Shown here piece after piece: positions 52,722 through 60,048 of a stretch of 64,000 nt of DNA. The stretch is taken from contig NC_014963.1 in the NCBI RefSeq assembly GCF_000179915.2, forward strand, positions 4,402,001-4,466,000, read 5' to 3'. Source of the stretch: Terriglobus saanensis SP1PR4 (GTDB lineage: Bacteria; Acidobacteriota; Terriglobia; Terriglobales; Acidobacteriaceae). Numbering within the stretch: position 1 is the first letter of the stretch; each line of letters begins with the position of its first letter. A model generated the notes under the pieces. That model had not been told where the DNA came from, did no database searches, and worked only from the letters and a program-made list of their open reading frames with translations. Both the position numbers and the translations under genes were made by a program.

Positions 52722-53028
52722 ATTTGAATGTGTCCTTAGCAAACCTTCTAAACTCAGCCAGGTCCTGCACCGTAATGTTTTGCATGTCTTTCTTCGCAAA
52801 TCCAAAAATAAAGACCGAGATCTTCCCGTGCTTCAAAAGAACAATCGTCCTGAAGCCACCGGACTTGCCGGCACCGTGGCGGCGAACCCTCTGCTTGTAA
52901 ACACCGCCACCCAAATCTGCATCAATGAGGCCTCGTTCCATGTCCTTCACGGTTGCGCAGAGGTCATGGTCGGTTATGCCGCTTTTTCTTGCAAATCGAG
53001 CGAACAGACGCCCCTTAAACACGCGCAT
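52660..53028 (-). CDS. RelE/HigB-family toxin
   Basis: 122 residues from the ATG at 53028; an upstream start at 53046 adds six. Family signs of the RelE toxin subgroup with XRE partners: RLFARFARKSGITDHDLCAT, MERGLIDADLGGGVYKQRVR, GKSGGFRTIVLLKHGKISVF, and FIFGFAKKDMQNI. Known relatives cleave mRNA on the ribosome. It sits 38 bp after lpxA and overlaps the antitoxin gene, in the middle of the lipid A gene set. The conserved arginine and C-terminal basic residues are present, so it may be active. Confidence 0.82.
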   Translation of the reverse strand: MRVFKGRLFARFARKSGITDHDLCATVKDMERGLIDADLGGGVYKQRVRRHGAGKSGGFRTIVLLKHGKISVFIFGFAKKDMQNITVQDLAEFRRFAKDTFKYANEDIERLCEAGALEEICG

Positions 53029-53066
53029 CCAAAAATAACCTAACACTGAGTGCTATAGCTGTAAAG

Positions 53067-53852
53067 CTACTTGATCACGCCGCGCTCGCTCTTCGCGATG
53101 AACTCCGCGAGGTAGGCCACCCGTTCGCCGAACTCTCCGCTGGCCACCTTCGCCTGAATCGCCTCCAGCGCCTGGGTGGTATTCATCTTGGAGGCCTGCA
53201 GCATCTTGTAGGCCAGGCGGAGTTGTTTAATCTCGTCCGGCGTAAAGCCCTTGCGCTCCAGTCCGACCTTGTTGAGGCCGAAGGCGCGGTTTTCGCGACG
53301 GACGCTGGTCAGCGAGTACGGCATGACGTCCTGCGTAATCGTCGTGCCGCCGCCGATATAGGCGTACTTCCCGATGGTGCAGAACTGATGGACAGGATTT
53401 AGGGCTCCGACGCTGGCGTAGTCCTCGACCGTGACATGCCCGGCGAGCGTCGCTGCATTAGCAAGAATGCAACCGTTGCCGATGGAGCTGTCATGGCCAA
53501 TATGGACGTAAGCCATGATGAGGCAGCCATCGCCGATCTTCGTCTCGCCCCCGCCGCCGTTGGTGCCGCGCGAGATGGTGACGTACTCACGGATGGTATT
53601 GCCGTTGCCGACCGTGAGCTTCGTCGGTTCGTTCTTGTACTTCAGGTCCTGCGGGGCGATGCCGAGGCAGGCGAAGGAAAAGATTCGATTGTCTTCGCCG
53701 AAGGTCGTATGACCGTCCAGCACGACGTGGCTGACCAGTTCGCAGCGCTCGCCCAGAACCACGTGGGCACCGATCGTGCAAAAGGGGCCAACGGTACAGC
53801 TCTCCGGGATAATAGCTCCCTCTGCAACGATGGCTGTGGGATGGATGGCCAC
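53067..53852 (-). CDS. lpxA: UDP-N-acetylglucosamine acyltransferase LpxA
   Basis: 261 residues from a GTG at 53852, two bases after the fabZ stop; the usual LpxA length. Left-handed beta-helix hexapeptide repeats start with IHPTAIVAEGAIIPESCTVG; the catalytic histidine region is MAYVHIGHDSSIGNGC, followed by GGGTTITQDVMPYS and the helical C-terminal domain. LpxA adds a 3-hydroxyacyl chain to UDP-GlcNAc, the first step of lipid A synthesis. Order fabZ-lpxA is conserved in Gram-negative bacteria; here lpxI follows only after a toxin-antitoxin pair. Confidence 0.95.
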   Translation of the reverse strand: MAIHPTAIVAEGAIIPESCTVGPFCTIGAHVVLGERCELVSHVVLDGHTTFGEDNRIFSFACLGIAPQDLKYKNEPTKLTVGNGNTIREYVTISRGTNGGGGETKIGDGCLIMAYVHIGHDSSIGNGCILANAATLAGHVTVEDYASVGALNPVHQFCTIGKYAYIGGGTTITQDVMPYSLTSVRRENRAFGLNKVGLERKGFTPDEIKQLRLAYKMLQASKMNTTQALEAIQAKVASGEFGERVAYLAEFIAKSERGVIK

Positions 53853-53854
53853 GG

Positions 53855-54376
53855 CTAGACCGCAGCCTCGGAAGCGGCGGAGGCTTCCTCTGCAGGCTTC
53901 GGTTTCGGTCTTGCGACGAGCGCGCACATCACCGTGGCCTCGCAGGCGAGCTTGCCATCGACCGTTGCCGTGCCGCGCATCTTGACCGCGCTCGTGCGCC
54001 AGTTCAGCACCTTGACCTCAATGCGGAGCTGGTCGCCGGGAACCACCGGTTTGCGAAACTTCGCGCCATCGATGCTGGTAAAGACCATCAGCTTGTCTTC
54101 GCGGTCGGGGATGTCATTCAACAGAAGAAGTCCGCCGGCCTGCGCGATGGCTTCCACCATCAGGACGCCCGGCATGATGGGATAATCCGGAAAATGGCCC
54201 GTGAAGTGTGGCTCGTTGGCCGAGACGTTCTTGAGGGCGACGATGCGCTGGCGGGGTTCCACCTCGATGACGCGGTCGATCAGGAGCATCGGGTAACGAT
54301 GCGGCAGGATCGCCATAATCTGCTGGATGTCCATGGTCAGCGGCGTTGCGCTGGGAAGGTTCTTTTCATCACTCAT
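53855..54376 (-). CDS. fabZ: 3-hydroxyacyl-ACP dehydratase FabZ
   Basis: 173 residues. Hot-dog fold with IMAILPHRYPMLLIDRVIEV and the catalytic motif HFTGHFPDYPIMPGVLMVEA, whose histidine and glutamate are intact. It dehydrates 3-hydroxyacyl-ACP in fatty acid elongation and competes with LpxA for hydroxyacyl-ACP, which explains their conserved coupling. The C-terminal Pro/Ala-rich tail of about 20 residues is extra. The ATG at 54376 follows AGGAGG at 7 nt. Confidence 0.95.
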   Translation of the reverse strand: MSDEKNLPSATPLTMDIQQIMAILPHRYPMLLIDRVIEVEPRQRIVALKNVSANEPHFTGHFPDYPIMPGVLMVEAIAQAGGLLLLNDIPDREDKLMVFTSIDGAKFRKPVVPGDQLRIEVKVLNWRTSAVKMRGTATVDGKLACEATVMCALVARPKPKPAEEASAASEAAV

Positions 54377-54404
54377 AACCTCCTGATTATAAAGCGATGA
54401 AATG

Positions 54405-55187
54405 TCACTTTTTCTTGGCGTTGTAGGGCTGGTCCGGGTTGAAGAGTATCTCCGGCGTCGCGGAGTTGTAGCTGATCTTCGTCAGGAAGCGCTGTGCGAC
54501 CATATCTCCGTTGCGATAGCGGGTGATAGAGATAGGCGTCTGGATGCCCTGGTAGACGTGATAGTCAGAGTATTCCTCCTGGTCTTCGTCGTAGTCCTTG
54601 TAGACCAGATTCTTGTACTTGAAGGTGCGGCGCAGGGGCAGGTGCGTGTCCGCGTCCAGTTCGATATCCACGGAGTCATTCTTCGAGTTGATGACCGTCA
54701 CCTTGTCCGCCTGGCGGCGTTGCACGGTGCTGGGCCCGTCGGAGATCAGGATGGTCTGCGGATCCTTCAACCAGACGCGAACGACCTCGTCGATCGTGTG
54801 ATCGCGGACGCGGAAGTGCTCCTCCACGATGTCCTTCGGCAGAGCGCGCTTGCCCTTGTAGGTCAGTTCCCAACCTTCATCGGTCGTCCAGATCTGGACG
54901 ACGTCGCGCTTCTTCGTCAGTTCGACGCGCTCCAGCCCCGGCGTTCCGGGAACCACTTTGTGAAAGAGGAAGAATGGCGCGTCCCCGGTGGGATTGCCCT
55001 TGAAGAAAGCCGCCGTCCGTCCCTGAAACTCCCACTCGGTGCGTCCCGCCCAGGCGTCACCGCCGAGGGCGACGACCATCTGCTGCAGCAGCGCGCGCGC
55101 CTTCTGCTCGCTGGCATCCTGCGCGTGGGTGGGCAAAGTACAGAGAAGAACTGCAGCAAGAATCCAGGCGGCTTTCCAACGGGGCAT
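54405..55187 (-). CDS. LolA-like exported protein
   Basis: 260 residues from the ATG at 55187, with AGGAGT 7 nt upstream. Signal peptide WKAAWILAAVLLCTLPTHAQ. The mature part has LLQQMVVALGGDAWAGRTEW, then DEGWELTYKGK, DIELDADTHLPLRRTFKYKN and YQGIQTPISITRYRNGDMVA, an open beta-barrel pattern like LolA and related outer-membrane lipoprotein-sorting proteins. Position 28 bp before fabZ suggests an envelope biogenesis operon. It may carry lipoproteins or lipids, but is not a clear LolA orthologue. Confidence 0.7.
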   Translation of the reverse strand: MPRWKAAWILAAVLLCTLPTHAQDASEQKARALLQQMVVALGGDAWAGRTEWEFQGRTAAFFKGNPTGDAPFFLFHKVVPGTPGLERVELTKKRDVVQIWTTDEGWELTYKGKRALPKDIVEEHFRVRDHTIDEVVRVWLKDPQTILISDGPSTVQRRQADKVTVINSKNDSVDIELDADTHLPLRRTFKYKNLVYKDYDEDQEEYSDYHVYQGIQTPISITRYRNGDMVAQRFLTKISYNSATPEILFNPDQPYNAKKK

Positions 55188-55203
55188 CGGTGAGACTCCT
55201 AAG

Positions 55204-56013
55204 TTATCCAGCAAGAACGGCACCGCCATTGACGTTGAAGATCTCGCCCGAGATGAAGCCTGCCCAGGGCGTGCAGAGGAACAGGATAGGGCCTGCGATC
55301 TCGACTGGCGTACCGACGCGACCCAACGGGATCGCGGACAGCACTGTATTGGACGCATCCGGCGCGCTTAGGGCTACGGCGGACATATCCGTATCCACCC
55401 AGCCGGGCGCAACGCAGTTCACATAAATGCCGTCGCGGATGAGCTCCGTAGCCAGCCCCTTCGTCATGCTGATGAGTGCACCCTTGCTGGCGGCGTAGTC
55501 GGCATGGAAGGCTTCGCCGCGCTGGCCTGCGGTCGAACTGACCAGAACAATATGCCCGGGCGGGCGACCCTCCGGCTTTGGCCGAGACTTCATCTCGCGG
55601 ACGGTGGCCTGCACGAGACCGAAGACGCTGTCGAGATTGACACCGAGCGTTCCGCGCCACTGGCTCTCTGCCATCTCGGCGATGGATGCGTCCTGCGGCG
55701 GCCAGACACCGTGGTTCACCACAAGACAGTCGATTCCGCCGAGCGCCGCCGCTGCAGCAGCCACGAGGAGACGTCCGTCTTCAGCGCAGGCAAGCTCCTG
55801 GCGCAGGGCGACGCATTGGTCGCCGCCTCCACACTCTTCTGCGAGCGATTGGGCCTGGGCCTCCGCGTTGCGATAGGAAAAGGCCACACGTGCGCCAGCC
55901 TGGCGGAAAAGACGTACGGCGGCTGCGCCAATCCCGCGCGAGCCTCCCGTAATAAGAGCTGTGCGGCCCGCGAGCGACAACGGAACGCCGGTTGATTCAA
56001 AAATAGTCTGCAC
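55204..56013 (-). CDS. Short-chain dehydrogenase/reductase, FabG-like
   Basis: 269 residues. Rossmann motif TGGSRGIG at 22-29, NHG in place of the usual NAG, catalytic Ser in VLVSSTAGQ, YxxxK in DYAASK, and NCVAPGWVDTDM then GEIFNVNGGAVL at the end. It reduces or oxidises a carbonyl/alcohol with NAD(P)H. The substrate is unknown; similarity to 3-oxoacyl-ACP reductases suggests lipid or sugar chemistry. It ends 16 bp before the LolA-like gene on the same strand and may head that operon. Confidence 0.88.
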   Translation of the reverse strand: MQTIFESTGVPLSLAGRTALITGGSRGIGAAAVRLFRQAGARVAFSYRNAEAQAQSLAEECGGGDQCVALRQELACAEDGRLLVAAAAAALGGIDCLVVNHGVWPPQDASIAEMAESQWRGTLGVNLDSVFGLVQATVREMKSRPKPEGRPPGHIVLVSSTAGQRGEAFHADYAASKGALISMTKGLATELIRDGIYVNCVAPGWVDTDMSAVALSAPDASNTVLSAIPLGRVGTPVEIAGPILFLCTPWAGFISGEIFNVNGGAVLAG

Positions 56014-56072
56014 GTGTTGACGCTAACGCGTACTCTGATCCACACGCAACACCACCCTCCAGTGGAGCAACT

Positions 56073-56472
56073 ATGAAAATCGCTGTGATCGTCGCTCGAA
56101 TTCTTCTGGGGCTACTCTTTTTAGTCTCCGGATTGAATACCCTCCTTCACTTCTTCCCGGCCCCCCCCTTTGCCGCCCAGCGATTCCACGACGTTCGCGA
56201 ATCTGCTGATGTCGAGCAAGTACATGACCTTCGTCGCCGTGCTGATGGTCATCGGCAGTCTGCTTCTGCTGGTAGGAAAGTATGTCCCGCTGGGCCTGAC
56301 GCTGCTCGGGCCTATCATTGTGAACATCCTGCTCTTCCACTTCACGCTGATGCACGGCGGTGCGGCAGGGGGCCTTATCGCTGCAGTCTTTGAGATCTTT
56401 CTGATCGTGGCCTATCGCAGGTCGTTCCGCGGCATCTTCGACGCGGACCCGCCGCCTTCGACTACGATTTAG
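56073..56472 (+). pseudogene. DoxX-like small membrane protein, frameshifted at a C8 run
   Basis: The first 31 codons (MKIAVIVARILLGLLFLVSG, then LNTLLHFFPAPP) read in one frame. After a run of eight C at 56161-56168 the rest reads in the next frame (SSKYMTFVAVLMVIGSLLLL, then GPIIVNILLFHFTLMHGG and VAYRRSFRGIFD). Removing one C joins both parts into one protein of about 132 residues with four membrane helices, matching DoxX-like proteins. The rest of the frame is undamaged, so the cause is a recent slip, a sequencing error, or a switchable tract. DoxX relatives act in membrane redox or sulfur metabolism; the role here is unknown. Confidence 0.75.
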
Positions 56473-56890
56473 CCGCGGCTTTAAGTTTCCGTGCAGCGAG
56501 GATGAGTTTCTTCTGCTCCGTCTTCGTCAGCGCGAGAACGCGTTGGACCTTGGGCGGCAGTTTTTCGCGCGTGAGTGCATGCGCGGCGGCGAGATGCTCC
56601 CGCCACTCGGTATCGCGCAGCGCCGACCAGTAGGAGGTCCCTATCCAGAAGATGCGTGCGAAATAAGGCGCGGGCAGCAGACCGTCGAGCTCCAAAAGTT
56701 CGGAGCAGCGCTCACGGCCAGCGGCAAATGAGGCGACCGACTTCGCGTTGGCGCTGAGGTCGAAGACCGCAAACATCTTTCCGCCAATTGCCTTGTCTCC
56801 CACCCAGAAGACAAGGTTGTCGCCCCACTGGTGGGTCTCGACGACGTCGGGAAGGGACAACAAATATTCGCGGGCCAGTTCAACGTTCAT
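56462..56890 (-). CDS. MmcQ/YjbR family protein
   Basis: 142 residues of the CyaY-like YjbR fold: AREYLLSLPDVVETHQWGDN, then FWVGDKAIGGKMFAVFDLS, PAPYFARIFWIGTSYWSALR and the C-terminal helix with TKTEQKKLILAARKLKAAAK. The family is small and widely conserved; some members bind DNA in structural studies, but the function is not settled. The tail overlaps the end of the frameshifted DoxX-like gene by 11 bp on the opposite strand. Confidence 0.82.
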   Translation of the reverse strand: MNVELAREYLLSLPDVVETHQWGDNLVFWVGDKAIGGKMFAVFDLSANAKSVASFAAGRERCSELLELDGLLPAPYFARIFWIGTSYWSALRDTEWREHLAAAHALTREKLPPKVQRVLALTKTEQKKLILAARKLKAAAKS

Positions 56891-57182
56891 GCGCCCTGAG
56901 TATAGCGTCAGGCCTTGTGCTTTTCTCGTTTGCTGGCGGCTGCGGCTTTGCTATCGGCCCCGCGCTCGGACGAAGTCGTGCGGGCCTTCTTTTGCAGCTT
57001 CCCTTGGCGCCAGTCTTCGTTCCGGGAACGCGTGTGAATCCGGGCCAGCAGGCCGGGCCTTCACCGGTGGATTTCTTCGAGGATCTTGTTGCAGTCGCCA
57101 TTGTGTTCGATAGGAGATAGGCCCAGGAAAAATGGGTTCCCGATGCGCGCCGCAGTGTTCCACGTGGAACACAAAAACTACG
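56891..57182. other. Intergenic region carrying a parS-like site
   Basis: 292 bp. Several short minus-strand frames of about 70 codons overlap one another here (56880-57172); none has a good start with a ribosome binding site and they compete with each other, so I call no gene. The only clear element is the palindrome at 57156-57171. Confidence 0.45.
57156..57171. promoter_or_regulatory. Candidate parS site
   Basis: The perfect 16-bp palindrome TGTTCCACGTGGAACA matches the widely conserved parS consensus TGTTNCACGTGNAACA, bound by ParB in chromosome segregation. It is the only exact match seen in the window. It lies in a non-coding gap, as expected. Confidence 0.75.
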
Positions 57183-57431
57183 TTATTTCAAGCGCAATCG
57201 AATCGGACCTTTGGCCGTGCGACCGTCGATCACTCTTCCCTTCTGGGTCACGACGATCTGTCCGGCGTCCACCAGGGAGAAGGCGGCTTCACGGGCTTCT
57301 TCCATCAGCGGCTCCCAGGCAGAGCGAGTCTCACTCCCCGCAACGGCCCGGGCGACTTCACTGGGACAGATCGTTTTGCCTGCACCACGCTCTTCGAGCA
57401 GTCGCAGGATGGTCTTCGACATCGCCTTCAC
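57183..57431 (-). CDS. DUF3253 small protein
   Basis: 82 residues from a GTG at 57431, nine bases after AGGAGG; an ATG at 57422 gives 79. Family pattern: [20 protein letters not shown], then [20 protein letters not shown] and [20 protein letters not shown], which looks like a small winged helix. The function is unknown; similar proteins are found alone in many bacteria. Its 5' end is divergent from tyrS, with only 31 bp between the start codons. Confidence 0.82.
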   Translation of the reverse strand: MKAMSKTILRLLEERGAGKTICPSEVARAVAGSETRSAWEPLMEEAREAAFSLVDAGQIVVTQKGRVIDGRTAKGPIRLRLK

Positions 57432-57462
57432 CGGATGTGACCTCCTATACTTGGATGTAGCG

Positions 57463-58716
57463 ATGACAACACAGCACACCTTTCCCCCACCGCAAGAGCA
57501 GCTCGACCTGATCACCAAGGGCGCCGCCGAGATTATTCCGGTGGACGACCTGACGCGCCGCATTGAGGCTTCGATTGCCAGCGGAACGCCGATGCGGATC
57601 AAAGCCGGCTTCGATCCGACCGCGCCGGACCTTCATCTGGGTCACACTGTGCTGATGCGGAAGCTGCGGCACTTCCAGCAGCTTGGGCACCAGGTCATCT
57701 TCCTGATCGGAGACTTTACCGCCCTGATCGGTGATCCCACGGGCAAGTCGCAGACACGCAAGCCCCTGACGCGCGAGCAGATCGCCTTGAATGCAGAGAC
57801 CTACCAGGAGCAGGTCTTCAAGATCCTGGACCGCGACAAGACGGAGGTCCGTTACAACTCCGAATGGCTGGGCGAGCTGCGGTACGAAGACACGATCCGC
57901 CTGATGGCACAGTTCACCTTGTCGCAGATGATCGAGCGCGAAGAGTTCCACAAGCGCTTCAACGCCGAAGAGCCCATCGCCCTCCACGAACTGATGTACC
58001 CCGTCATGCAGGGATACGACTCGGTCGCCCTGAAGTCCGACGTGGAGCTGGGCGGGACCGACCAGAAGTTCAACCTGATGCGTGGGCGCGATCTGCAGAG
58101 ACACTTCGGCCAGCAGCCTCAGATTGTGCTGACCATGCCGATCATCGAAGGCCTGGATGGCGTGCAGAAGATGTCGAAGTCGCTGAACAACGCGATCGGC
58201 GTGACCGAAGCTCCCTTCGACATGTTCACCAAACTGATGCAGGTCTCCGATGAGCTGATGTGGAAGTACTACACCTTCCTGACGGACCTGCCGCAATCCC
58301 AGATCGACGCTCTGCGCGAGCAGGTAGCCGCAGGCACGCTGCACCCGATGCAGGCGAAGAAGGACCTCGCCCGCACGATCACGGCTGGTTTCCACACCGC
58401 AGAGGCAGCTCAGCGCGCGGAAGAGAACTGGTCGACGCAGTTTCAAAAGGGTGGTGTGAGCGACGATACGGAGCGGATCACTGTTCCCAAAAGCGAACTC
58501 GGCGTGGAAACGGAGCCGCTCTCTCTTAATGTGGACCGTCTGCTCGTGACCGCAGGGCTGGCGAACTCCATGGGAGAAGCGCGCCGCAAGCGTTCCGAGA
58601 AGGCCGTGCGCATTGACGAGGCAGTGATCCTCGAACCCCGCTATGCTCTCGTCACCGATCCGGTCACCCTGACCGTCCGTCTCGGCAAGCGGGTAAAGCT
58701 TGTAACCGTTACGTAG
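57463..58716 (+). CDS. tyrS: Tyrosyl-tRNA synthetase
   Basis: 417 residues from the ATG at 57463. Class I signatures: HLGHT (HIGH box) in [14 protein letters not shown] and KMSKS in [12 protein letters not shown], with [14 protein letters not shown] and the [15 protein letters not shown] block. The C-terminal S4-like RNA-binding domain ([20 protein letters not shown] to [15 protein letters not shown]) is complete. It charges tRNA-Tyr. The HLGHT type with this length fits the TyrZ-like subgroup. The last 236 bp are repeated 1247 bp downstream. Confidence 0.95.
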   Translation: MTTQHTFPPPQEQLDLITKGAAEIIPVDDLTRRIEASIASGTPMRIKAGFDPTAPDLHLGHTVLMRKLRHFQQLGHQVIFLIGDFTALIGDPTGKSQTRKPLTREQIALNAETYQEQVFKILDRDKTEVRYNSEWLGELRYEDTIRLMAQFTLSQMIEREEFHKRFNAEEPIALHELMYPVMQGYDSVALKSDVELGGTDQKFNLMRGRDLQRHFGQQPQIVLTMPIIEGLDGVQKMSKSLNNAIGVTEAPFDMFTKLMQVSDELMWKYYTFLTDLPQSQIDALREQVAAGTLHPMQAKKDLARTITAGFHTAEAAQRAEENWSTQFQKGGVSDDTERITVPKSELGVETEPLSLNVDRLLVTAGLANSMGEARRKRSEKAVRIDEAVILEPRYALVTDPVTLTVRLGKRVKLVTVT

Positions 58717-58810
58717 ATTTTCGAGGGTATAGCAAAATTCGTCCGGGTTGAAACGTTGAGCTGACGTAAGCTCACATGAGTAAAGTTGATGTTCTAAAGG
58801 TGAGAATGCA

Positions 58811-59686
58811 TTGCTCTATAAACGCTTCTTCATCCTATCGGTACTTGCAGTAGCCTTGTCGAAAACGGTCGCGAACGCTCAAGTGGCCAAGACGGACTGG
58901 AACGCACGCCTGGTGGGCAGACCGCTCTATTTGCGTGGGTTCTGGCATAGTGATCAACTCCGGTTCGATCCATCCGGTAAGCTCATAACCCCATCGGAGC
59001 CAGGACCGGTCACGCTGAGCGGGGTAGATGTGAAGTCGGCGAAGGTGAAAAATGGCCTGCTCGTCCTTCAGGCGAATCGCGTGGCGCTGGTGCGGCGTGC
59101 TGACCGGGAGCCAGGTCTCGAGCGCCTTCCTATCTCCTCTACCACTCATATTGAGTTCGCGCTTCGGAACAAATTTATCGCGCCGGAAGAGATGAAGATC
59201 GTGATCGAGCCGGATACATCGGGAGATTTTGAGGCTGCACTGCGGAAGATCTTCGCGGATGGCTGGGAAGATCTGAAGGCATCAGTCCCGCTGTATTGGA
59301 AGTGCTATGCGACGAGTTACTTTACAAACACGATTGCTCCGGATGCCGAAGAAGCGGTGAAGCAATGTGTCACTACGCCAAAGAGTGGTGTTGGGATTGA
59401 AGGCACCCGGAATCACGCAGAAGGGATTCAAGCGCCGGTCTTGATCGCTTCACCGCCGCTTCCAGGTCACCCCGGCGCGCGGGGATTTAGAGTGCGAGGG
59501 GACGCACTCATTCATCTCCGGGTAACGGCAGAGGGTATGCCAGTAGGCTTGCAGGTCGTTCAAGCGGTCGGTGCTGGCGCAGACGAGATGGCGCTACAGA
59601 CGGCTTCCGCCTATCGCTTTCAACCGGCCATGCTGAATGGGGTCGCGGTACCGGTGGATTTAAATGTCAATGTTTCCTTTCATTGA
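58811..59686 (+). CDS. Exported TonB C-terminal-domain protein
   Basis: 291 residues from a TTG at 58811, with GGTGAG about 8 nt upstream. Signal peptide MLYKRFFILSVLAVALS, cleavage near ANAQ. The middle part is unrecognised, with two cysteines (KCYATSYF and VKQCVTTP). The C-terminal 80 residues form a TonB C-like domain: RVRGDALIHLRVTAEGMPVG, LQVVQAVGAGADEMALQTAS and AYRFQPAMLNGVAVPVDLNV. There is no membrane-spanning energy-transducing start, so it is a soluble relative, common in Acidobacteriota. It lies exactly between tyrS and the duplicated tyrS tail. Confidence 0.75.
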   Translation: MLYKRFFILSVLAVALSKTVANAQVAKTDWNARLVGRPLYLRGFWHSDQLRFDPSGKLITPSEPGPVTLSGVDVKSAKVKNGLLVLQANRVALVRRADREPGLERLPISSTTHIEFALRNKFIAPEEMKIVIEPDTSGDFEAALRKIFADGWEDLKASVPLYWKCYATSYFTNTIAPDAEEAVKQCVTTPKSGVGIEGTRNHAEGIQAPVLIASPPLPGHPGARGFRVRGDALIHLRVTAEGMPVGLQVVQAVGAGADEMALQTASAYRFQPAMLNGVAVPVDLNVNVSFH

Positions 59687-59726
59687 AGAGCGAATTCGCT
59701 TCGTCGATAGCGTACGAAGAGGGCCA

Positions 59727-59963
59727 ACGATTCCCAAAAACGACTAGGCTTTGAAGCAGAACCGCTCTCTACAAAATGTAGACCGCCTTCTTCTGACCGC
59801 AGGACTGGCCAACTCCAAGGGCGAAGCGCAGCGCAAGCGTTCCGAAAAGGTTGTGCGCATCGAAGAGGCCGTGATCACCGAACCTCGCTATATCCTCACC
59901 ACCGCCCCGATCACCCTGACCGTCCGTCTCGGTAAACGGGTCAAACTTGTGACCGTCACTTAG
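59727..59963 (+). pseudogene. Duplicated 3' end of tyrS (S4 domain fragment)
   Basis: Aligns with 58481-58716 of tyrS. From about 59769 the frame is intact and reads NVDRLLLTAGLANSKGEAQR, then KRSEKVVRIEEAVITEPRY and [15 protein letters not shown] with the same stop. Before that, two small frameshifts break the match (LGFEAEPLS is readable in another frame). In the last 17 codons the copies differ at seven positions, all synonymous, including none at the protein level. A stand-alone 70-residue S4 peptide could be made from a TTG at 59751, but no ribosome binding site is evident. Confidence 0.8.
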
Positions 59964-60048
59964 ATTCCGAGAATGATGCGAAGCTCTTCCGGGCGGTTTC
60001 CTGAGAAACCGACTTCACGTGACCGGTTACCGGCGAGTAGCGACTCCG

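Noticed and set aside
56880-57172. Overlapping 73-codon minus-strand frames
   Set aside because: Three frames compete over the same bases. One begins MFHVEH only because it reads through the parS-like palindrome. None has clear support.
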